NCBI GenBank assembly: GCA_003116975.1
Contig: BGKB01000066.1
Coordinates: forward strand, 62,001-126,000
Direction: 5' to 3'
Source of the DNA: Aurantiochytrium sp. KH105
Taxonomy: Eukaryota > Sar > Bigyra > Thraustochytrida > Thraustochytriidae
Length of the DNA stretch: 64,000 nucleotides
The notes beneath the pieces are model-generated. The model was not told where the DNA came from and did no database searches. It saw only the letters and a program-made list of their open reading frames with translations. The position numbers were made by a program, and so were the translations under genes. Positions 1-10,100 of this stretch are shown here, piece by piece (the stretch's first letter is position 1; every line of letters starts with the position of its first letter).

Positions 1-3000
1 GGCACATCGTCACTTACGAACTCGAGCACTCGTTCCAAGGAGGCGAGAGAAACCTTGACAATGCTGTAGATGAAGGCAGCGTGCAAGCCAAAGTAACTTA
101 CGAGCAGCGAATACGTCAGCGAAAGCGCTGCAGAGGAAGGGTCGAGGTCCTTGTCCAACACAATGACCACACCCACAGAGGTGCTGATGATGAAGCTGAT
201 AAAGTACGCAAGAAGCATCGAGAAATTGACCAGCGAAAGAGAGATAAACGAGGGCCGGTTCCAGCCGTCGCAGGCAGCCCAAAACTTTTCCTGAAAGTAT
301 AACATTGTCGCCTGCTCGTCGGCGCCACGGCCTGAACTAAAGGCGCGCAGAGAAAGTCGCCCCTGCACGCTCTCGTTCACAATCGTTTGCACAGGGCTCA
401 TGGCCATGTTTGCGGATCGCTTCACTTCCCGATTTGTGCGATCCACCGCAACAACCTGAAAGCTGTAGAGGACTGCCGAAACAGCCACTGCTGCCAGCAC
501 CGGAGGCACGAGCGCAACGACCACGACGATGAGCGCCAATGTGGTCATACTGAGCTGAAATAGGTTGTCTGAGAACCGGCTGAGCTGCTGGTCCACGATG
601 CCAATATCTGTGCTGAAGCGACTCAGAATGCGCCCGCTCGGGGTTGCCTCGAACCAGGAGATTGGTGCATGCAGCACCTTCTCCATGCACTTGTCGTGCA
701 GACCCTGCGATGCACGCACGCCAGCATAGGAGAAGATGCCGCTCGTGAGCATGAGGAACAGGAGAAAGGCCACGCAGGCAGCTCCGTAAACGAGCGCGAA
801 GAATAGGTTCGACTTTGCATCCGCGTCGCCGCTCGTACGCAGGTACGAGGCAAGCCACAAGTCGCCCAAGGCCATTGACGCATAGGCACAAATACCACAA
901 ATGCAGGCAAGTACGATATTCACGTAGCCCATCCCGCGCGCGTAAGCGCTGATCACGCGCCAAGAGATTGAGCCCGTCGTCCGCAGCTCCATTTTGACGA
1001 GATCGTCAGACACCTTGCTGTCGTCGTCGTCGTCATCCCCTCCTCCTCCTCCTCCTCCTCCTCCCTGACGGTCGCCTGGGACGGCGCTGCTTTGGCGCCT
1101 CGAGCCCGTGGACAAGATGGAAGGTTCTCGATCAACGAGGTCAAAGTCTTCTTCCGCCCCGGGGTGCGCCGCGGCGTTTGCAGTCTCGTCGCCCTCGGCC
1201 TTGTTTACATCACCTCCCTCGGCTTGTGCTGGTTCGTCGTCTAGGCTTTTCGAGAAGCGTTCCATTTCGCGCTGTATTTCTTCAACAAGTTCAGGCGTCA
1301 ATTGGCCCTGACGTTTGACGCGGCCATTCTTGCCAAGCCAGATAAAATGCGTAAAGGATCCAAGGAAGGCGTACTGATTGATCGAAGCAATCAGCGTCGC
1401 GCCTTCGTCCACACCCTCGAAAACGTGTTCAATGAGATGTCGACAAATGGGTGCATCCACCGCGGCCAGTACGTCGTCAAAAACGTACAGCTGCGGGGTG
1501 GCGTAAAGTGCACGTGCAACGGCGAGGCGCGCTTTTTGGCCCCCGGAGAGGGTGACGCCCCTCTCGCCAACAGCCGTATCCAGGCCATGCGGGAAGCGTT
1601 GCAGGTCATCCCACAGTGCGGAGCGGCGCAAGGCCGGTTCGAAAAAGGAGTCGTCGCGTGGATCGGGGAGACCAAAGAGAAGGTTTTCCCGAATTGTGCC
1701 GCTGATGACAAAGCTGGCTTGAGGCACAAAGGCCTTGCTGAGCGCGCCAAAATCATTCGAGGGGGCTGAAACGGATCCAGGAAGCGCGAGACCTTTGAGT
1801 TCTCCGAGCACGGCTGCAAGCAGCGAAGACTTGCCGCTGCCAACTTCGCCCAGCACAGCGCATCGGGAACCGCGAGGAAGCTCGACATCAAGGTCCTGAA
1901 GCATGAAGGCCGTAAAAGAAGACGTAAAGGATGACGTTTCTTCGGGGCCCGGCATTGTGGTCTCGACAGCAGCTGTCGCCCGTGTTGGAGAAGCTGAAGC
2001 ATGATCTGCCCCTTCCTCTTGCTTGAGCATCTCCTGCGCCACCATGCCGCCATGCCACGCAAAGGAGCCTCGAAGGCGAAGAACTTCCGGCACCGCGTCA
2101 GCCGGCAAGCCATCTTCGACGGGCTTGGCAGCCTCGACGGGGTCGAGACGGAGGTAGCGGTCCAGTCGACGCAGCGTGATTTGCAAGGCGCCAAGGTAGG
2201 TGATGCACTCTGGAATGAGAATGAGAGGCAGACGAAGGTTCAAAAAGACATTGAGGGCCGCAAAAACGTCTGCAGCATTGACGCTCTCCGAGACACTGAC
2301 CATGTATATGAAGGATACAGCCGCGCACACCGTTGGGGTGGCGCGTCCGAGCTGAACGCCCGATTGAGAGAGCGTGCGGTAGCGTGCGAGACAGGCCATT
2401 TCCACAACGCGGGCCTGCTTGACCAGCTCGCCAAAGCTGTCTTCCCATGCGCTCAGTTTGATCGCTTTGATGCTCGAGATGACCTGGGAGAGCAAGGAGA
2501 GTCGCGCGTCGCTGGCGTCAAGATCCTGCTCCTCGGCAATCTGCGCAAGGTGCGCGAGCCGGCCGTTCACGGCGAGGATGGCCACCATGACACAGAGTCC
2601 CACCACGCTGGCCTTGCCAATGGAGACGATCAAGACGGAGATGCCGCCGGCGAGGGCCACGAGCGACATGGGCAGCAGACACATGAACTTGAGGTTCTCG
2701 AAGGTGCGCATGAGGTCGTTACCAAGCAGAGAGCTCTCCTGGATTGAAGTGACGCCCCCGGGGATGCTCAGGGCCTGGCGCTGGATGAGTGCCCCGGCCG
2801 TGGTGAACCAGAGCGGGCCCAAAAAGTCCGAGAGCGCGTGTTTGAGCGAGACCGACGAGTACCCCTCGAGGAGCAGCGCCGCGGCCAGGAGGGCGACGTA
2901 GGTGAGCAGCGTCGCGTCGTCGCGGTCCTGGCCGCGCTCGAGCTCGCTGATGAGCGCCCGGATGAGGAGCGGCCGGGCGACGGCCGTGGCGAGCCCTTGC

Positions 3001-3272
3001 ACCACGGACATGATGCCGCCCATGACCAAGAAGGGCCACGAGAGCTTGGCCAGGACGCGCACGAGGCCGAACTTGCGCTTGCGCTTCTTCTCGTGGGCCC
3101 AGAGCGCGTGCGCGCGGGGCACGAGGTTGCTCGCGCGCAGGCTCGGCGGCAGCGGCGGCGTCGCCTGCTCGTCGAACCTGAGCCGGTAGCCCAGCACCGC
3201 CAGCGGGAACAGCCACAGGAGCGAGAACTCCCTGCACCACGACCGCCCCCGCGCCCGCGCCCGCGCCGCCAT
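1..3272 (-). CDS. ABC transporter, subfamily C (MRP-like), 3' end beyond the window
   Basis: Integral-membrane ATP-driven exporter of the ABCC type, which usually moves organic anions or glutathione conjugates. About 1090 residues are visible and the frame runs off the left edge without a stop. Order: basic N-terminus, transmembrane domain 1 (about residues 70-390), nucleotide-binding domain 1, linker, transmembrane domain 2 (about 755-1085). NBD1 has Walker A GEVGSGKS (475-482), signature LSGGQ (575-579) and Walker B LYVFDD (595-600). The second NBD, expected in a full ABCC protein, would lie left of the window. The linker carries a run of nine Gly followed by five Asp, encoded by triplet microsatellites near 1021-1065. 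The ATG at 3272 follows GC-rich repeat DNA and is the best start; frames in the other phases across this gene are shadows. ABCC assignment is from the TMD-NBD-TMD order and motifs; substrate is unknown. Confidence 0.9.
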   Translation of the reverse strand, partial: MAARARARGRSWCREFSLLWLFPLAVLGYRLRFDEQATPPLPPSLRASNLVPRAHALWAHEKKRKRKFGLVRVLAKLSWPFLVMGGIMSVVQGLATAVARPLLIRALISELERGQDRDDATLLTYVALLAAALLLEGYSSVSLKHALSDFLGPLWFTTAGALIQRQALSIPGGVTSIQESSLLGNDLMRTFENLKFMCLLPMSLVALAGGISVLIVSIGKASVVGLCVMVAILAVNGRLAHLAQIAEEQDLDASDARLSLLSQVISSIKAIKLSAWEDSFGELVKQARVVEMACLARYRTLSQSGVQLGRATPTVCAAVSFIYMVSVSESVNAADVFAALNVFLNLRLPLILIPECITYLGALQITLRRLDRYLRLDPVEAAKPVEDGLPADAVPEVLRLRGSFAWHGGMVAQEMLKQEEGADHASASPTRATAAVETTMPGPEETSSFTSSFTAFMLQDLDVELPRGSRCAVLGEVGSGKSSLLAAVLGELKGLALPGSVSAPSNDFGALSKAFVPQASFVISGTIRENLLFGLPDPRDDSFFEPALRRSALWDDLQRFPHGLDTAVGERGVTLSGGQKARLAVARALYATPQLYVFDDVLAAVDAPICRHLIEHVFEGVDEGATLIASINQYAFLGSFTHFIWLGKNGRVKRQGQLTPELVEEIQREMERFSKSLDDEPAQAEGGDVNKAEGDETANAAAHPGAEEDFDLVDREPSILSTGSRRQSSAVPGDRQGGGGGGGGGDDDDDDSKVSDDLVKMELRTTGSISWRVISAYARGMGYVNIVLACICGICAYASMALGDLWLASYLRTSGDADAKSNLFFALVYGAACVAFLLFLMLTSGIFSYAGVRASQGLHDKCMEKVLHAPISWFEATPSGRILSRFSTDIGIVDQQLSRFSDNLFQLSMTTLALIVVVVALVPPVLAAVAVSAVLYSFQVVAVDRTNREVKRSANMAMSPVQTIVNESVQGRLSLRAFSSGRGADEQATMLYFQEKFWAACDGWNRPSFISLSLVNFSMLLAYFISFIISTSVGVVIVLDKDLDPSSAALSLTYSLLVSYFGLHAAFIYSIVKVSLASLERVLEFVSDDV

Positions 3273-4158
3273 CGCCCCGCCCCGCGCCGCTCGCTCGCCT
3301 CGGGCTCCCGCCTCTCCTCCAACCGTGACCGGGATCCGCGCTGCTGCTCTGCGCTGCTCTGCTCTGCTCTGCTGTTCTGCCCTGCGCTGCCCTGCGCTCT
3401 GCGCTGCTCTGCGCTGCTCCGCGAGCGAGCGAGCGAGCCACCACCGCGCGGCCTGACTAAGCGCGAGGCGAGGCGACGCGAGGCGAGGCGAGGCGAGGCG
3501 AGGCGAGGCGAGGCGAGGCGAGGCGAGGCGAAGGCGGTCTGCTGCGGCGGCGAGGGCGGGGAAGGGGGGGACCTGACCTGGCTGGGAGGGAGGGAGGGAA
3601 CGAGAGGGGAGGAGACCAGAACCGGAACTCGCCGCGAGGCCAGGCGGCGTGGGCTGCGACGCGCGGAGGCTGCGGCGGCTGCGGCGGCTGCGGCGAGGCT
3701 GCGGCTCGAAGGGAGGGGAAGGGCGAACTTGGCAGTTGCGCCGGAGCAAGCAGACGAGGGCCCGGCACAGGATTCAGCCCTAGGCGCGAGCGTGATGGGG
3801 TCTAGCAAGAACGGAATTCAGCCTCGAACCACGGGTCGCGATTTCAATCAGATCAGATCAGATCAGGTCCATCTGCAGCCACACCAGCAGCAAGCAAGCA
3901 AGCAGGCAAGCAAGCACAGCTGTGCTGGCGCTAAGATCTTGTCGACGGAGGTGGGCCACCACGAGTATCATTATCATTATCATTATCATCATCATCATCA
4001 TCATCATCACCATCACCGCCACCAGTTCCCTCGGCCGCGTCGCGTTACATCGAACAAACTGTGATCCGCACACTGGTCTTCGGACCCGCCGCTGCGGGTT
4101 GCTTGCCAACGATTTTGAAGAAGCCTTGACATGGGCATGCATACACTCATGCACCAAT
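3273..4158. other. Intergenic region rich in simple repeats, upstream of the ABC gene
   Basis: No gene seen. It lies 5' of the ABC transporter and 3' of the DUF4062/WD40 gene, both on the minus strand, so it should hold the ABC promoter and the other gene's 3' UTR. It contains an AGGCG-type array (3464-3534), a GCGGCT run near 3667-3700, a short TCAGA run (3847-3867), an AAGC run (3889-3916) and an ATT/ATC run (about 3967-4018). The long open frames on both strands come from these repeats, not from genes. Confidence 0.6.
3464..3534. repeat. AGGCG pentanucleotide array
   Basis: About thirteen near-perfect AGGCG units, about 190 bp upstream of the ABC transporter ATG. It translates as low-complexity Arg/Glu/Ala peptides in all frames, which explains the spurious ORFs there. 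Confidence 0.9.
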
Positions 4159-7100
4159 TCAAGCCGCGTCGTCGTTCGGGGACAGCGGATTGTCGCCGTC
4201 GTCAAAGAAACTCTTGTTGGACTCCGCACGGCCGTGGTCCGTCGGGCTCGAAATGGCGTTCGGAATCTTCGGCGCAGGACTCGTCATGCGCGAAGGCGTC
4301 AAAGGCAAAGCAGGACGCGTGGGTACCGCGTCGAGAAGGACCGCGGCAGCTGCAGCAGATACAGCGCCCTTCTCGCGCTGCGCAGCCTTGACAACAGCTG
4401 CGTCGGCCTTGGACGCCACGACAGCGCGCACAGGAACCGTATACGTGTCTCCCGCGCTGGTGAAGATGCGCACAGAGGCACGAAGATGGACGCCGGGGGC
4501 AGTCGTTGTCATTTTCACCACGAGTGAGCCGCTTAGACCCGGAATGATCCTGTTCGGGGCCTTGTCGACGGCGAGCTCTACGTCACCGTGCTCGCAATGC
4601 GTCGTCACCTTGAGACGGATGGCCGTGCTACTCCGATTTGTAATGTGTAGACTCCGCGTGCTCACCGAGCGTTCACGCACCAGACCAAAGTCCAAAAAGT
4701 CCGGCGCAAGTGCCAGAGAGTAGAGCGAGTCTACGGCGTCTTGAGGAATGCGTGGTGCGGGAAGGCCTCCGTGCATGACACTAAAGGCATGCGTCTCGCT
4801 TCGGAAGTCGACTGCGCGAGAAAGACTTCTGTCTTGCACCAAGGAAGGACCTCGTAGCGCCACGGACGCTGTCGCGCAGCGTCGCAGTGTGCATCCCTCG
4901 CGCAAAAGGTAGTCCGCATCAATGGATCGAACCGCGCCCAGCTCGCTTGATTCTTCCTCGAGGCACTCGGGCACCGCGCCATTGACACCCAGGTTGCCGC
5001 TCGCAAAGCTCACCATGCCAGCATCGGCTGCGCTCCCCGGACTGCCCAAAGGAGAATTCAGACATGGGACTCTGCTTCCTGCGCGTGGGCTGCGCGGGCT
5101 GCGCGCACTGCGAGGATCCGCCGCGGACGTGGGCGAGAGCACAGGCGCTCGCCTACGGGCCATGGGCTTGAGCTTGCGCGAATGGAATGTCTTGTACTGC
5201 TTGGCCTGCGTGCGCAGCTTGAGCTCATGAACATGCCGCGCCATGAGATCCGCCTCCTGCTCAATTCCAATCTTCTTTGAGGAAGTCGACAACTTGGGGA
5301 CCTTGCGCTTGCGCCGAAAGGGAGCCATCACGGCCAAGTTGGTGTCGTAAAATCCGGCACTTGCATCTGTTTTGGAAGTGGAATGAAGTCCCGCTCGAGC
5401 AGGGCCCTGATGGAAGTTGCGCAGCCGGCGACGCGACTCGACCCCGAGACGACGTTGCAATGACTGCATACGGTCCAGCTTAATTGGAGTCGCGCGAAGG
5501 ACGTGTCTGCAGCTCGAGCAGCGCAAGATGAACTTGAGATCGCCAAGCGCCTCGCTCGTGTTGTCGGCACTGAGAAGCGTGTCCAGGTTCTGATTAATCG
5601 CAAATCGATGTCCGCAAAAGACACAGTCAATTTTGGGCCGATTCTCCCACACCTTGCCCTTGATCGTCAGGTTGCAGTACCTGCGCGCAGTGACCATTGG
5701 GAATTGCGTTGTTTCACTCATGACCTCGAGGATGCGGAGATCACCGTTGTGGGTTCCCACGGCAAGATAGCGCCCCTCGAACGAGATCGACAGCTGGCAA
5801 GGCTGGCTCGGAAACGACATGCCGTTCACCTGATCTCCCGTCGCAACATTCCAAATCGCCAGCGACTTGTCCGAGGAGATGGAGGCCAAGCGCTGGCCAT
5901 CTGGCAGAAATGCAATGTCCAAAATTGAAGAGGTGTGCGCCGAGATCTCAGACACGCACTCGAGCGTCTTCGTAGCCCAAACCTTGATTGAGCCATTCAC
6001 AGATGCAGACGCAAATGTGAACGGGTGCCGCGACCACGCCGCGCAGGTGACGCGGTTGTCGTGCGCATGCAACGAGGTGACAATCTGCGTCTGGAAGCGC
6101 TCCACGGCGGCTTCGAGATGAAAGACCTTGATGTCGGGAGAGTCCGAGATCGCAAGAAGCTTGCGGCCATCCGGAGACTCATGCAGCGAGTTGATGAGAG
6201 ACGCCAGGCCGAGGTCCTTTTCGTCCTGTAAAATGAGAATCGGGCGCGCGGTTTCTCCCTGATTGAGGTCGAGGCGCGTCGTGAACTGGGATCCAGAGTA
6301 TTTTTCTGCACTTAGTGAAACCGCATTCCATACTTTGATTCTCCCGTCATTGCCTGCTGTGTACACGAGCGCACCGTCTGCAGAGAATTGACAAACTGTA
6401 ATTTTGCGCTCGTGCGCCTCGGTGACCGTGCGAAGAAGCTTGGGTGGGTTCGAGTACAGGCTCCACACGTGAAAATCGGTCGATCCGGTCTCCACGCAAA
6501 GCACAATTCGACCGCATGGCGAAATGTCCCACAGCGCGGTATTCTGCTGAGGAACCATCCACGTGCGCTGGTCTTCGTTTGCGCGCGAGGTGGCCACGCG
6601 CAGCACGTCGGAAACCGTCATGTAGTACTCGCCATTCTTGGCAAAGCCCGCGTCTCGCACAAAGTCCTTGGCACTGTCGTGGGACTTCATCGTGGTCTTG
6701 ACACCCGTCGGGGCATTCCAAATGCAGACGCAGCCCTCTTGGGACACGGAGAGCAGACAGTTGTTCTTGTCAAAACTTGTGCGGACGACCTTGGTCTTGT
6801 GCGGCGTGTTTGCAACAAGGCGAGCCCGGCGTGGGTCCCAGATTTTCACCGAGCAATCATTTGATGCAGTCACAAGCGTACGTCCGCTCGAGTCGTACAC
6901 GCAATGATTGACGCGAGCGACATGTCCGTGCAGGACCGAGACTTTCTCACCCGTGTCGACATTGAAGATACTGACGTTGCCATCTTCACGTGCCACTGCA
7001 ATTCGACGGGACGAGGACAGAGCACAACGCGTTGCCAGATGCGCTTCCTCATCCTTGAGCAAGGCTCTGGCGAGCTCGCTGCGTCGTAGCACTGCGCGAT

Positions 7101-10100
7101 TGAGCGCATCTTCGCTCGACAAGCTCTCGTCGTCCTCGTCCGCATCGCCGCGACCGTCAGAGCTCCGCGTCGAAGAGAGAAACGAGCCTGGAGTCGCTCC
7201 CAAGCCGCCTGCGCCAAGGTTCTCATCCTCGGAGCCATCCTCGCGCACTGTCTGAATGGTAAGTGGCCGCTTACTCGCGAGACTACTCGTGCCGACCACA
7301 GAAGTCGTCGACACCGCCGTTAACCCTGACGCCGTGCTACCTTGCATCGACGGTGGTCCTCGCAGCGTGTTGAGAATGGTCTGACTCCGCGTTGGAGTAC
7401 CGAGAGCTCCAGAAATCCCACGTCGCTCCGCAAGACTCATTGTGGTTCCTTCGCGAAGGAGGACTTGCGGTCCGGGAGGCGTTCCGCCGGCTGGCGCCTT
7501 TAATTCTCCTGCCTTGATTTGCGACGGCTGCGCGAGCGACTGGTTGACGAACTCGGCATCGAAGATTTTAAGTCGCATGGAGGAGGTTCGAAGACAGTAC
7601 ATGAGCTTTTGCTGTGGGTCGGCACAGTTCGGCGCAAAGCACATAGCTTCTCCGGACTTGCACATGTATTGCGCGCCATCTTTGAAGCGCCAGCCGCGAA
7701 TCGTGTTATCAGCACCCGCGCAAAAGATGTACTCGTTGTCGCTCGAAAAGCGGCACATGGTAATGGCGCTTGGAAAAAAGCGAAATTCGTGCAGACATTC
7801 GCCCTCGCTGAAGATCTCCCAGATCTTGAGCGCTCCTGACTGGTCTCCGGTACATACGAAGCGACCACAGTCTGAGATGCAGCAGCATAGCACAGGAGTC
7901 CGACCATGACGCTCAAATTTGAGCGCGCATACTCCCTTGACCCACACTCGAGCTGTTCCATCTCGACTTGTCGAGACAATTACATCAGGGTTGTCCGGCG
8001 AGATGACCGCGCACGTCACAGCTTCCTTGTGCCCGACAAGAACAAAGTCGCTTTCGCCCGTTGCAGCGATCCAGACGCGGATCGTGCAGTCCTCCGAGGC
8101 TGACACGACGCGCTTGCCGTCCTTGGAGATATCGACAAAGAGTACTGGCGCCGTGTGCCCCGAGAGTGTGACCAAACAAGGGCCTTGTTCCTGAATCTTG
8201 TTCACCCAGCGAAGCCAAGGGCGTCGCGAGGTCTCTGAGGCCCACAATTTGCTTGCTGCAATAGATGCTGCATTTGTATCCGGAAGATTAGCAGCATACT
8301 GAAAAACGAGAGCAGGGTTTCCGCTCAGCTCGGGCGTATAACGTTGCGCAAATGCGTAGTAGTCACGCACGCGGTCAATCATTTCCTCTTCAACGAGATC
8401 TTCAGCGTTCTGTTGCTGAAGCTGGAGTTGTTGCTGTTGCTGAAGATGCGACGCCTGCTGAGACGCTTGTACCCCTGCACCTGCCAGTGCTGCTCCTGCA
8501 GCTGTTGGGGACGATGCCTGCTGTTGCTGATTTTGCGCAGACAGTCCAGACTGCGAGCGCGTTAGACTTGCGGACTGAAATTGGCCATTTCTTTTCGGCG
8601 TTGGCGGCACGAGATGACTCGGCGTCTGGGAAGGGCTCTGTGGACTTAAAAGCCCGAAACCAAGACCCATTCTCGCTTCCGCCTCGAGACCGAGCCCCGG
8701 CGCGTTCGCTTCTGCAGTCTGCAGAGCAAGCTTCAGCTCAAAGGCGACGCAAGACGAAGCGAGGTCGTCAATCCAGCTAAAACCTGCACCTGCTGTCAAA
8801 AGTGCCTCGACGAACTCAAGATCCGTCAGCGTGGCCTCGAGTGTACGAAAGAGTCGACCGTGCAACAAATGGTAGGGAAGACATGAAAGCGCTCGCCCAT
8901 TCTCGCTATTGTACGCGCCATTGGCGTCGAAGGCACTCTCATGAAAAAACTTGGATAAGCGCGCATGAATCGGAATCGCCTGCGGTGAGCGCATGGGAAG
9001 TAAGGAGACTTCCTCGGGCGTCAGGTACGCAGAGGTGGCAAAGTATCGCTTGAGGATGGCGAGAGAAAAGTTGTAGTGCGAGAAGCTAATGAGCTCGTCA
9101 CCGGAGCGCGTGTGGTTCGTGAGCAGAGGCTTGATGCTGTAATACAGCTGCGACCATGAACTTAGTGGAACACCAAGGATCCCAACAATTTCATTCTCGA
9201 AAAGACCATCTCGAGAACAGAGGAGAATTGAGAGCGCATCACGAACGAAGCGAGGGCCGTGATCCAGCTCGAGACGACTGATCATTTGGTCAAGGAGGCT
9301 TTGAAGATCTTCTGCGAGCTCAAGGATGCGTTCTGTGACCTTCTCGTAAAGGTTGAAGACGCGAAGCTCCTCGCACGCAATGACGATCCAGGTCGGGTTA
9401 CCGCTCGAGGCCTTATTCAGAAGGATGCCCATCTGCGTTTTGCTGAGTTTCTTGCCGTATTGACCAAGGCGCGCACAAATGAGCACTTCAGCTTCCTCCC
9501 GAGAAAGTCGCGGAACGTGAAGCTTGAGGTGTTGGCGAAAATGAAGCTGAAAGCTCTCGAGGAAACTGCGCTGCTCAAACTGCTCGAACTGGTTGAACTC
9601 TGGGAAAAGAAAATTGGCGCTTCCGCTGGCATCAACGCCCAGGGGCCGAGGCCGGTAGTCCACGCCAGAGTCTGAAAAGGGGGAAGACGGCTCCTGCGCA
9701 GTTCGGCGAGATCTGCGGTGCCTATCTTTGGCTCCTTTCCGAGACCTTGAGCCTTTATTCGAGGCTTTTCGTGCTGCGAGGCGGCGACCTCTTCTCGAGT
9801 TCGAACGTCGGTCGAGCTGGGGAGATAAAGGTCGGCGTGGTGGAGGATAGTCCGGAGGCGCAGACGGAGAGAGCGGCGAGGAGGTTTCAGGGCCCAGGGC
9901 AAGTGTCTCGTCGGATTCGACGCCAATGATGAGCCTCAAATTCTTTGGTAATTCGTGAGGCAGCCAGCTCAAAGTGAGCGCATGATTTTTGTCACGCACG
10001 AGATGATCGAGGTTGTCCAAAACGAGCACAAGACGAGTGTACTCGCACGCCTCGACAAGAAGCCTGCGAAATTCTTCGACGAGCTGACCATACGTGCTTG

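Noticed and set aside
2768-4064. Long frames on both strands rich in Arg/Ser/Ala/Glu
   Set aside because: They are produced by the AGGCG and other arrays and by antisense reading of the ABC transporter.
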